DNA of 64,000 bases from Sugiyamaella lignohabitans (taxonomy: Eukaryota > Ascomycota > Dipodascomycetes > Dipodascales > Trichomonascaceae). Location: NCBI RefSeq assembly GCF_001640025.1, contig NC_031672.1, positions 3,658,001-3,722,000 on the forward strand, given 5' to 3'. Position numbers and translations under genes: made by a program. The notes under the pieces were generated by a model that worked only from the letters and a program-made list of their open reading frames with translations, did no database searches and was not told the origin of the DNA. Positions 45,537-54,512 of this stretch are shown piece by piece; positions within the stretch are counted from its first letter, which is position 1, and every line of letters starts with the position of its first letter.

Positions 45537-46146
45537 ATTATGTCAAGGAAGACTGACAGAACCCCATGTTAGCAGGATGGAGATGTGACGATAATGATGT
45601 CAGAAGCAGAGGCACCGTTATGGCTGTACTCAATTCACAATCCTTGCCCGGGTGTTGAGGTTTGGGCTCGAGTCCTTTATTGTCTCGGTTATTATACACC
45701 GCCAACGCTATTAAAAACGTTATTTGAAGTTTGGATTCCACTGGTGATCTGCCGGTTGGTTTCCGGGTGTGGAAGAGGCCTCGCCCCTGCATAATGGTAT
45801 GCGGCTCGGCATTTTTTTCTGCACGGTGGGTAGTTTAATTGCAGCAGCATTATCGTTGCCTTTTGCTGCCACTATCGACTGACAGACCGGAAGAAAGGAA
45901 ACCCTGTATTTTCCTCACGCCTGATTTGTGTTGGATTTCCGATTTTCAGGTTAGCTATAGGAAATAAGAAGTCAGTTCTGGTATTCAAGAAGTTGCAGAA
46001 ATCTGATTGTCGATTGTGAGAGGCTGGGTTGCTACCGAACACAAAGAAGCAAGTCTGGTAAACCATTACCGAAGTCGAAATTGTTTAGACCCCAGACACC
46101 CAATTCTACTTTTAAACTTTGAATATGAACTAGATTATCCATTGGA

Positions 46147-48240
46147 ATGCCACTCTCCTCAAAAATAATATCTACCCCTCGGTCGCTGCGGCTGTGTCGA
46201 GGGGCTGGTGTGGTGAGCAATCGTGCCATTTGGCAGGCGAAAGATAATAATATTGTACTGTCAGCAGTGACACAGAAAAGATGGCTTCAAACTTTTAATA
46301 GTGTCGGAGGATTTCAGTCAAAAAGTCCATTAAGGTCGAGTCGTTGTAGTCTCGGGTGGCAGGAAGATCACTTGGTGCAACCAACGACCGAATCAGCGTC
46401 AAGGTCAAGCACAAGTCCAATCCAGACTATTTTACTAGGTAAAGGGATTGGTATTACTTTTACATCGAATTCAAAGTATGGGATGGGTAATTTCATAAGG
46501 ACTGGTCTTGGCACAAGGAATTTTCATACAACTTTGGCAAATAGAAAGGAGCCCTCGTCGTCTAAACCGGCAGATAAAAGTGGCGAACAAGATGGTTTGC
46601 AAAATTCTCAAGAAAATGAGAAAAAGATCGAAGAAAATAACCATAACATACGAATGCCGGATATGGTCAGTAAGCACTGGGCTACGAAAGAAGAATTGCT
46701 AGCAACTGCATCAGGTTTGTTCGAGCGAGTCAGGATCCGACTTAAATGGACCCTATTTAGACAAATACGACCATTTAATACAGACGACATCAGTGCATTA
46801 TTTTCGTGGGTCTTAGTGGGTAATATCCTATGGATTTTGCTAGGTACCACGACGTTTTTCTCGCTGGTATTGTTAACAATGAACACAGTTAGTGCTCAAG
46901 ACTACTTTGCTAGATGGGTAGGTAATGTTATTACCAAGGAGACTGGATTGACAGTGGTGTTTGAAAACGCCATTGTCCCTCACTGGAAGGATGGTGTGAT
47001 TTCATTTAGAAAAGTATTTGTGTCGAGACGTCCTGGTGTGCATAAGAAAGTTCAAAAGGGATCTCAAGCAGTGGCAGCAGCTGCTGCCAAAGCCAATCAA
47101 GAAGCCACTAGTGGCTATCCCACTGAACTAGCGACAACTGATTCGACGTTAGATGCAGCGGCTCCAGTTGATGAGGGTAATTACACCCAGTTCGATTTGA
47201 CGATTGATACAGTGTCGGTGACTTTGTCGCTGCGACGATGGATTGATGGTAAAGGTATTCTTAAAGACGTAGAAGTTCGAGGCTTGCGAGGAGTAGTTGA
47301 TAGAAGACATGTCAAGTGGGATCCTGATATGGATCCGAAAAGCTATAAAAACAAGTATAAAAAGGGCGACTTTGAATTGGAAAGTTTTAAAATGGAAGAT
47401 GCTCTTGTGACTCTGTACCAGCCAGGCGGAGTACCACCATTTGAAGTGAGTATATTCAACTGTGACTTGCCGCAATTACGAAAACACTGGCTTTTTTACG
47501 ATATTCTTTCAGCCAATAACATGTCTGGATCGTATGATAACTCCCTATTTACCATTCATCCACGACAAATGAGAGCATATACAGAAGATGAGGGGTCTGA
47601 GAGCCCCTGGAAAACAATCAATAGACTGAGAATTGATAACGTGAATATCAAACATTTAAATCGCGGTATCAGCGGTCCTTTTGGCTGGATTGAGAGCGGA
47701 ACCGTAGACATGCTCGCAGATATAATGCTTCCCACCGATGCTGAAGAGTTCAAGTTGTCTGAGCTGGTACAGGACATTGTAGAAAGATGGGAGGCCAATG
47801 TCAACGCGCGTAATCCAACTGCCGGTGGTGAAATCGTGACGTCGGTTGAGGAAAAGTCGCGACAAAGACAGTTTCATAAGTACGTCATGATTGACTTGAG
47901 AGTGCAATTGAACAACACTCGGGCTGTGGTACCCATGTTCACGTCGGATCTGACGTATATTAATAACGCATTCATCCGACCAATTGTGGCATATATCAAT
48001 TCCAGGGACACATATATTCCGGTGAACTGCCGCATTGTCAAGAAACTAGCCGATTTCGAGGGCAGTTGGACAATTTATGACTCTGAACTGATGGACGACA
48101 TCTCAGCCGAGGTGTACGAAGCATTTGTGAAGAACATTGCCGATGACGAGGCCCGTGCCAGAAGAATGCGCAAAGTCGGGTTTTGGTCGCTACAGTTTGC
48201 AACCCAGCTGTTGCTGCTCGGGCTCGGGATTATTGCTTAA
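46147..48240 (+). CDS. MDM31: Mitochondrial inner-membrane protein Mdm31/Mdm32 family
   Basis: Needed for mitochondrial shape, nucleoid distribution and lipid homeostasis. 697 aa. A long Arg/Ser-rich presequence region precedes the first transmembrane helix (about 216-246, SWVLVGNILWILLGTTTFFS). The conserved family block YFARWVGNVITKETGLTVVFENAIVPHW follows, then a soluble intermembrane-space domain. A C-terminal hydrophobic helix (about 677-697) ends the protein. Mdm31 and Mdm32 are paralogues; the choice of MDM31 is by overall look. It is convergent with SPP2. Confidence 0.92.
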   Translation: MPLSSKIISTPRSLRLCRGAGVVSNRAIWQAKDNNIVLSAVTQKRWLQTFNSVGGFQSKSPLRSSRCSLGWQEDHLVQPTTESASRSSTSPIQTILLGKGIGITFTSNSKYGMGNFIRTGLGTRNFHTTLANRKEPSSSKPADKSGEQDGLQNSQENEKKIEENNHNIRMPDMVSKHWATKEELLATASGLFERVRIRLKWTLFRQIRPFNTDDISALFSWVLVGNILWILLGTTTFFSLVLLTMNTVSAQDYFARWVGNVITKETGLTVVFENAIVPHWKDGVISFRKVFVSRRPGVHKKVQKGSQAVAAAAAKANQEATSGYPTELATTDSTLDAAAPVDEGNYTQFDLTIDTVSVTLSLRRWIDGKGILKDVEVRGLRGVVDRRHVKWDPDMDPKSYKNKYKKGDFELESFKMEDALVTLYQPGGVPPFEVSIFNCDLPQLRKHWLFYDILSANNMSGSYDNSLFTIHPRQMRAYTEDEGSESPWKTINRLRIDNVNIKHLNRGISGPFGWIESGTVDMLADIMLPTDAEEFKLSELVQDIVERWEANVNARNPTAGGEIVTSVEEKSRQRQFHKYVMIDLRVQLNNTRAVVPMFTSDLTYINNAFIRPIVAYINSRDTYIPVNCRIVKKLADFEGSWTIYDSELMDDISAEVYEAFVKNIADDEARARRMRKVGFWSLQFATQLLLLGLGIIA

Positions 48241-48317
48241 TTTATCTATTTATTAACCTTATTGTACATACTAAATTAACATGCATAAAATAAATAATCA
48301 TTTCGTAACCCGTCTTT

Positions 48318-48371
48318 GCCTCCGGCGGCTGGGGCGCTGCCCCAGACCCCGTTGCTCCTGCTTCGCAGGAG
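48318..48371. repeat. Dispersed GC-rich element, single left a-arm
   Basis: Loop GCT, a-tip. Sits in the 155-nt gap between the convergent stops of MDM31 and SPP2, ending 25 nt before the SPP2 stop. Confidence 0.93.
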
Positions 48372-48395
48372 TTCAGGGTATTATGCTGGAATATG

Positions 48396-49745
48396 CTAGC
48401 GGCGATGGCTGTCATATCGAGGGCGAGAACGAGAATCGGAGGTACTGTGTGAGCTGTCACGGTAGGTGGCCCGTTTCTTGGAAGAGCTATCGCTATCATA
48501 GTCAAAACTTCCTCGGCGTTTTGATTCTCCCTTGCGATATTGAGAATCTCTGTCTTCGCGTATTTCCCTATATCTGTCACCATTACCTCTAGTGCGTTTG
48601 TCTCTCTCGCTCTCCTTGTCTCTTGCCCTAGTGCTATCACCTCTATCCCTTTCTCTCTCCCTATCTCTATACCGGTCTCTCGTCCTTTCCTTGTAATCGT
48701 CCCTATACCGATCTCTTCGCGTTTCTCTGTCTTTATCTCTCTCCCTGTCTCTTTCCCTATGGCTTTCCCTGTCTGAACGTCCTATAGTCCTATCTTCATC
48801 CCTTTCTCGTCGTCTGTCCCTACTTTCATCCTTTCTATGATCAGTCTCTCTCCTCGATGTTGGCCTGCTTTTTGATTTGTCGTTATCTCCTTCCTCATCC
48901 TCATTTACAATCTCACCTGTAGCTTTATTGATTTTTACTACTGGCACATAGGTCCTCTCAACTTTGGCTGCTTTCTTAGATGCTCCTGCACCCCAAGATC
49001 CAAGTTCCTCTGTTCCTGAATTAGGGACCTGTTGGGCTCCAAGTCCAAGAAATGCAGGCCTCCTCGTTTCATGCTCGATTGCCCTTTTGTCGTCTTCAGA
49101 TGGACCCTTCCATCCCATGCCTCGTAGCAGGGCAGCACCAAATTCTTCTACAGGTACTCGTTCATATGCAGCTAGATCGGGGGCATCTGGACGTGACGTC
49201 ACATCTTCATAATATGCTTGAGCTTCTGTCAGCAGTGGTGGTTCAATTTCATCCTCATCATCGTCCATGTGGATGTCGCTACTGGCTGTAATGTTGACTC
49301 CAGTTTGAGATTCGCTCGTTTCGTTGTTTTCGGTAATTTCTGGCTCGTTTGGTTTTTCATCTACGGATACTCCTGTTTCCGGTCTTTTGGTAGGAATATT
49401 CAGACCATATTGCATTTTCTCTTCTTGTTCTGGTATGGCTACATTATTGGGCCTTGGCAATCCGTTCACTGTGCCACTGCCAACTCCATGTCGTTTATAT
49501 GCTTGTTCACGCCAATCTCTGTTAGCTACAGGAGCAATAATCAAGTCTTCTTTAGGTGGCTTTTTCTCCAATTTTGGATTTTTTACAGATACACCAGTGG
49601 CATCGACCGATTCAATAATCTGTTTACCAGTATGAGAGGCGTCATCTTCAGAATCAGAATCATGGCCACCGAGACCGACCCTTTTATTTTCTGTTTTCGG
49701 AATACTCCTCGACTTAGTAGCCCCCTTTAAAGTGAACCCTTTCAT
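48396..49745 (-). CDS. SPP2: Spliceosomal G-patch protein Spp2 (GPKOW-like)
   Basis: Activator of the DEAH helicase Prp2 in the first splicing step. 449 aa, much longer than S. cerevisiae Spp2 (185 aa) because of an Arg/Asp/Glu/Ser-rich tail (about residues 290-449). The G-patch-like core YERVPVEEFGAALLRGMGW lies at about 195-212. N-terminal MKGFTLKG and the DWREQAYKRHG segment suit the family. The RD/RE-rich tail resembles splicing factors of intron-richer fungi. Confidence 0.88.
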   Translation of the reverse strand: MKGFTLKGATKSRSIPKTENKRVGLGGHDSDSEDDASHTGKQIIESVDATGVSVKNPKLEKKPPKEDLIIAPVANRDWREQAYKRHGVGSGTVNGLPRPNNVAIPEQEEKMQYGLNIPTKRPETGVSVDEKPNEPEITENNETSESQTGVNITASSDIHMDDDEDEIEPPLLTEAQAYYEDVTSRPDAPDLAAYERVPVEEFGAALLRGMGWKGPSEDDKRAIEHETRRPAFLGLGAQQVPNSGTEELGSWGAGASKKAAKVERTYVPVVKINKATGEIVNEDEEGDNDKSKSRPTSRRETDHRKDESRDRRRERDEDRTIGRSDRESHRERDRERDKDRETRRDRYRDDYKERTRDRYRDRERERDRGDSTRARDKESERDKRTRGNGDRYREIREDRDSQYRKGESKRRGSFDYDSDSSSKKRATYRDSSHSTSDSRSRPRYDSHRR

Positions 49746-50103
49746 TTTGAAAGAGCTTTATAAAGATCACACTGATTTCACTCTCAGAACTAGAGCTATT
49801 GTGATTTTAGTAGTCTCATAGCATGTCGTATTCTCAGGGGGAATTTACATTGATGTCAGCCGTACATGATCTATCTTTAATGTGAGCCAAGCCGTGAAGC
49901 GAGAATAGCAGATGTTGACCTCGATTTTATTCCTAGATTGGCCACTTTCAGAAAAAATTGGAATAAAGATTATAAAAACGAGATAAAGAGTTCGGGATTT
50001 GTGATCCAGGAAAATTTTGCATTTCTGTTTTAAGAATATTTGACTTTTGGATTTTGTTTTGTCATAGGTTACGGTTCCTGTCCGGTTCCGGTTTTGAGCA
50101 TAA
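49746..50103. promoter_or_regulatory. Divergent promoter region SPP2 / MDM33
   Basis: 358 nt between divergent starts. It is one of the few intergenic gaps with no copy of the dispersed element. No specific motif recognised. Confidence 0.5.
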
Positions 50104-51432
50104 ATGAATAGATCAATACTTCAGTTTGGTCTAATTACAAGACTCAATGGGTCAGTAATTAACAATAACAGCATTCTCAGAGTGAAAGTTGGTCCTACAC
50201 TGATACATAGCACCACTGCATATGTTCGTTGGAATAGTTCACAGCGAGATACCTCGGAGCGACCAATCAAATCCGGTTCTCATGGAGGCTCAGTATCCAC
50301 TTCTAACTCTCCACCTGGATCCATATATCATACAACTACAAATAATGGTACAACTGCTGGTACACCTACAAATACAAATACAGGTACAGATAAGACTACT
50401 GTTGTGGATGATAGTTCTACTGCCAAACCAAGAGCTACAAGAACCAACGCGAGTTCAGACTTTACTGACGAGTCAGTTAAGTTGAAGTCTATAAAAAACC
50501 TACCCTCGGAAGAAGATGCTAAAAGATCTGACCTTGCAAAATGGGTTGGAAGTAAAATGGATTCGCTACAAGCGACTATGTTTGCCGCTGGTAGAACACT
50601 CAACGATGTCACTGGTTATAGTTCCATTGAAGCATTGAAACAGTCAATTGAAGATCAGCAAGAAATATTGCGACAGTGTAGAATCCAAGTTCGAACAGCT
50701 AAAGACGAGTATGCAGCAGCAGTAAATCAACGATCCAATTCGCAACGAGAAGTCAACGAGCTCCTACAACGAAAGCATCAATGGTCGAATGACGATTTAC
50801 AGCGGTTCACGGATCTTTATCGCAGTGACCATGAAAATGAGACACGAGTAGCCCAGGCAGCACGAGCTGCAGACGAAGCAGAACGAGTAGTAGAGGATAG
50901 TCAATTAGAGCTGACTCGACTAATAGCTGCTAGATATAGAGAAGAGCAAGTGTGGAGTGATAAAATCAGACGAGCCAGTACCTGGGGTACCTGGGGACTG
51001 ATGGGGTTCAACGTAGTACTCTTCCTTCTAGTTCAACTGGGACTTGAGCCCTGGAAACGAAGACGATTAGTAGGATCTTTTGAGGAGAAAGTGCAAAGTG
51101 CGTTAGTGAAGACTACAGCGTTGCAAGAAGAAAGACTGAAAAATCTCGAAGATATGCTGTTTAGCACTGACCAACCAGGAACCCACCCTATTGTCGAAGC
51201 AGCAGATAGTGATATTCTATCTGATATCCAACAGAACCCAGAACACCAGCACAACACTCCACTCTTAAAGGAAAACGGTTCGCTGACATGGAGCAATTTA
51301 TACACTCGAGTTCAAACGGGCTTTGAACAGTCGCAAGTGATTCCCGTGAACTCTGTGGAATTGGTTTCCACAGCCGGCGTCGGTGCTGTTATAGGTATTC
51401 TAGGCACTCTCGCAGTTCTCGCATTCAAATAA
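50104..51432 (+). CDS. MDM33: Mitochondrial inner-membrane fission protein Mdm33/She9
   Basis: Coiled-coil inner-membrane protein linked to inner-membrane division. 442 aa: presequence, Thr/Ser/Asn-rich linker, the signature LAKWVGSKMDSLQATMF, long coiled coils (about 175-285), a transmembrane helix at about 295-317 (TWGLMGFNVVLFLLVQLGLEPW), and a second hydrophobic helix at the very C-terminus (about 420-442). Both helices and the order match She9/Mdm33. Confidence 0.94.
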   Translation: MNRSILQFGLITRLNGSVINNNSILRVKVGPTLIHSTTAYVRWNSSQRDTSERPIKSGSHGGSVSTSNSPPGSIYHTTTNNGTTAGTPTNTNTGTDKTTVVDDSSTAKPRATRTNASSDFTDESVKLKSIKNLPSEEDAKRSDLAKWVGSKMDSLQATMFAAGRTLNDVTGYSSIEALKQSIEDQQEILRQCRIQVRTAKDEYAAAVNQRSNSQREVNELLQRKHQWSNDDLQRFTDLYRSDHENETRVAQAARAADEAERVVEDSQLELTRLIAARYREEQVWSDKIRRASTWGTWGLMGFNVVLFLLVQLGLEPWKRRRLVGSFEEKVQSALVKTTALQEERLKNLEDMLFSTDQPGTHPIVEAADSDILSDIQQNPEHQHNTPLLKENGSLTWSNLYTRVQTGFEQSQVIPVNSVELVSTAGVGAVIGILGTLAVLAFK

Positions 51433-51832
51433 CAATAATAGAACTTGAAACACACAACATTGATATTTAATATGTATATATAGCTAACAACTGACTAACG
51501 TATGTAATGAACAAAAACACTTATTAAACAGGCATCATCTATCAAAAAAAAAAAAAAAAAACAATAGCATACAAAATAGAACCTCTATAACTACCACCAA
51601 ATCAGCCGATACCGGCGAAATGACATGCATTGACCCAATCTCCGCGGTATTTATAGATTGCCGCACTGGGAGCAGGCCCTGACCATCATCTGCTGGAGCT
51701 GCATAGATCTCAACGACATTCATGCAGACCTAAATAACGTCACGAAGATCGCATCACCATCGAGCAACATCGACTCCCAGACCCCACTCTATTTCCACAG
51801 TCCATGAAACCCCCCACAAACAAACGATCAAA

Positions 51833-52512
51833 ATGCCCGGAATCCGACGAGAAGACCGACGCCAGAGCATCTTCGACTTCCTAGAACTCAGCCGGACCAA
51901 AAAACAGGACGCCCGGTACGTATCCCCCCTCCCCCTTCTCCACCCCAATCCCCACGAAAGCTCCGCGAAGCGGAGCACAACGGGGTCTGGGGCAGCGCCC
52001 CAGCCGCCGGAGGCAACACCTCCACCCCCTACTAACCCCTCACAGAGGTACGTGACACCCCCGCCACTCGACCGGTAACCGCACTAACACCGGAGCAGCC
52101 CAGTACCGCACCTTTGAGGGAGCGTACATTCGAACGGCCATTGGCCAGCTGTCGTTCAGTAAGTGCTAACGGGGTTGTGCCTCCGGCGGCTGGGGCTGCG
52201 CCCCAGACCCCACTGCTCCTCTCGCTTCGCTCGAGTCGGGCGTCGGGCCGGGACTAACGTTTAGGTCTGGTGATTTTGAAACTTTTCAGTGAAGAGTTTG
52301 TGCCTGTGGGCATTATTTTCACGGTGTACAGTCTTCTGGTGATTGTGATCGCGATCTTTCGACAGTCTCGCATCTCGGACTTGTTTCTTCGCAAACACAC
52401 GGCTGTCGCGGGCCACGAACACTATTACAACACCGCTGGAACGACGGTTCTGGCGCTCAGCATCCTCAACGTGTGCTGTTTCTCGGCTCTGTTGTACGCT
52501 CTGGCTCGGTAG
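51833..52512 (+). CDS. Small DUF202-like membrane protein, three exons, first junction uncertain
   Basis: Exon 1 from 51833 (MPGIRREDRRQSIFDFLELS); exon 2 52104-52158 (YRTFEGAYIRTAIGQLSF); exon 3 52265-52512, with two hydrophobic helices (VPVGIIFTVYSLLVIVIAIF and TTVLALSILNVCCFSALLYAL). Intron 2 (GTAAGT, CTAAC, TAG) joins in frame. Exon 1 followed by the strong donor GTACGT (51916) joins exon 2 out of frame. A weak donor GTATCC (51920) or a 4-nt microexon at 52048-52051 would restore it, giving about 129 aa. Both introns contain a repeat arm. The RTxxxx-helix-helix layout resembles DUF202 proteins; function unknown. It may be a recently damaged gene. Confidence 0.65.
51960..52014. repeat. Dispersed GC-rich element, single right c-arm, intronic
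   Basis: GCTCCGCGAAGCGGAGC tip, loop AGC; lies in intron 1 of the DUF202-like gene. Confidence 0.92.
52179..52238. repeat. Dispersed GC-rich element, single left b-arm, intronic
   Basis: Loop TGC, b-tip; makes up more than half of the 106-nt intron 2 of the DUF202-like gene, leaving only 20 nt to the donor and 15 nt to the branch site. Confidence 0.93.
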
Positions 52513-52515
52513 CCT

Positions 52516-52650
52516 GCCTCCGGCGGCTGGGGCGCTGCCCCAGACCCCGTGGCTCCTGCTTCGCAGGAGTTGGCTGGGACCGTGAACTTCCGACTCGAGC
52601 GGAGCGAGAGGAGCCGGGGGGTGTGGGGCGCAGCCCCAGCCGCCGGAGGC
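52516..52650. repeat. Dispersed GC-rich element, full a-b copy
   Basis: Starts 3 nt after the DUF202-like stop and ends 37 nt before the convergent RPT3 stop. a-tip left, b-tip right, centre GGCTGGGACCGTGAAC, loops GCT and GCA. Confidence 0.95.
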
Positions 52651-52687
52651 AGACTCCCCATCCCGTAAGAACTACTGGAGTGTGTAT

Positions 52688-53962
52688 TTATTTATAGAAA
52701 TCGAATTTGTCGACGTCGGAGCCGACCTTGACCTGACTGGAGTAGGCCTCTTCGATATCGGATTGCAGGATCACGTAGCGGTTCTTGCGGACGGCTCGTA
52801 GACCGGCTTCTTGCATGATGGCAGCGATGACGGCGCCAGAAAGCGGGTCGTTACGTACAATGAGCGAGTCGAGATCGACTTCGGGCGCCAGCGACATCTT
52901 AGATGCGATGGTGGTGAAGATGAGTCGTCGTTCACGGCGGTCTCGCAGCGACGGGAACTCGATTTTCCGGTCTAATCGACCAGGTCTCATGAGAGCAGGG
53001 TCTAAAGTATCGGCTCGGTTGGTGGCCATAATCACTTTGACGTTCGACGTTTGGTCGAATCCGTCCATTTGATTCAACAGTTCAAGCAGAATTCTCTGCA
53101 CTTCACGGTCAGCTCCGGTTTGAGCGTCAAACCGTTTGGTTGCAATGGCATCGATTTCATCAATGAAAATAATCGACGGCGAGTTCTCTCGTGCTAGTCG
53201 GAACACGTCTCGCACCATACGGGGTCCTTCTCCCAAATACTTCTGTACGAATTCCGAACCCACTACACGGATAAACGAAGCGGTCGTGCTGTTAGCCACG
53301 GCCTTGACCAGCATGGTCTTACCGGTACCAGGAGGACCATACAGTAACACGCCGCGAGGAGGGTCGATACCGATCTGTTTATAAAGTTCAAACTGAGTCA
53401 AAGGAAGCTCGACCGCTTCACGGATCTCTTGTTTCTGCATATCCAGACCTCCTACATCGGCATATGTGACGTCGGGCTTCTCATCAGCACCGAGCATGGC
53501 AATCGACGAATCGGCCTCTGGAGGTAGAATATCCACTAGAGCATTTGAATGGCGATGAAGAGCCACTGATGACGAAGGTTTTAACAACTCGCGATCTAAA
53601 GTCGACAGAATACGAACCGCATAATTCGATCCAGTGGTCGAAGAAACAATGCCCGTATGCTGGTCAATGGGCTCGAGAAACTGGCCAATGACAAGTGGCA
53701 CCGACTGGATTCGTTTAACTTCTTCTTGGGCACGAACCAATTCCCGTTTCAAATGACGCTGTTCGTCTTTGATATATTCCTCTTGAAGCCCGAGCAACTC
53801 GTATTCTCTTTCAAGCTTTTTTAATGTTCGATACAGATCTTTGTAACCAGACTGAGGCGACGTCGACCCGCTCGACGTCTCCTGCCCGGTGCCAACCGGT
53901 GCTTGAACACTTCTAGCATCGACCACGGTCTTTTGACCGGTCGAGATTCCTAATTCTTCCAT
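52688..53962 (-). CDS. RPT3: 26S proteasome AAA-ATPase subunit Rpt3
   Basis: One of six ATPases of the 19S base that unfold substrates and open the 20S gate. 424 aa: N-terminal coiled coil, then [11 protein letters not shown] of the OB domain, Walker A GPPGTGKT (209-216), Walker B IIFIDEI (264-270), sensor/Arg-finger block [12 protein letters not shown], and the C-terminal HbYX-type tail DFYK that docks into the alpha ring. Nearly colinear with yeast Rpt3. Confidence 0.98.
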   Translation of the reverse strand: MEELGISTGQKTVVDARSVQAPVGTGQETSSGSTSPQSGYKDLYRTLKKLEREYELLGLQEEYIKDEQRHLKRELVRAQEEVKRIQSVPLVIGQFLEPIDQHTGIVSSTTGSNYAVRILSTLDRELLKPSSSVALHRHSNALVDILPPEADSSIAMLGADEKPDVTYADVGGLDMQKQEIREAVELPLTQFELYKQIGIDPPRGVLLYGPPGTGKTMLVKAVANSTTASFIRVVGSEFVQKYLGEGPRMVRDVFRLARENSPSIIFIDEIDAIATKRFDAQTGADREVQRILLELLNQMDGFDQTSNVKVIMATNRADTLDPALMRPGRLDRKIEFPSLRDRRERRLIFTTIASKMSLAPEVDLDSLIVRNDPLSGAVIAAIMQEAGLRAVRKNRYVILQSDIEEAYSSQVKVGSDVDKFDFYK

Positions 53963-54512
53963 GATATTTCTATTTATTCGTCTCTTTCTGCTGTTGTTAT
54001 CTGTCAGTTGACGCCACTATCAGCCAGTCAACGACACTCAAAATCAGCACTCGTGTACCTCGAACTTCGTTTGTTCTCGCACTTCTACCAATCCAATCTG
54101 TCCGCAAGCAGTACCAACGGCTCAGATCCAGTAATTGACGCAAAAAACAACCTCAAACAACAAAAAAACGGCTGCAAAATCTCACTTTCTTCTCCTCTGA
54201 CAGGTGTGTGTAATGAACCAACTTCGGTGATGCAGATGCTGCTGCTGATATTTGTAACCCTCTCGACCCTAACCCTACAGGACCCTGGGGGACCCTGGCT
54301 GCCTCCGGCGGCTGGGGCTCTGCCCCAGACCCCGTGGCTCCTGCTTCGCAGGAGTTGCTGGGACCATGGAGCCCGACTCGAGCGTAGCGAGAGGAGCAGC
54401 GGGGTCTGGGGCGGAGCCCCAGCCGCCGGAGGCAGTGCCCCCGCCAGGTGATACCAGGTGATACGAGAGCTTATTAGTATAAATAGACAGAAAAGCAGCG
54501 GGATTGGGGGGA
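53963..54512. other. Intergenic region RPT3 5' side / VWA gene 3' side
   Basis: 550 nt. I saw no exact proteasome element (GGTGGCAAA) in the RPT3 promoter. One full repeat copy lies at 54301-54433. Confidence 0.55.
54301..54433. repeat. Dispersed GC-rich element, full a-b copy
   Basis: a-tip left, b-tip right, centre GCTGGGACCATGGAGCC, loops TCT and GGA; 133 nt, the most compact full copy. Confidence 0.95.

Larger units (their letters stand above)
42762..46146. other. Divergent intergenic region DUT1 / MDM31
   Basis: 3.4 kb with no supported gene. Repeat arms lie near the two ends (42955-43008 and 45307-45536). The middle (43.2-45.2 kb) is AT-rich, with only short frames and no recognised RNA gene. 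A small plus-strand ORF at about 45597-45794 has no family signature. Confidence 0.6.
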
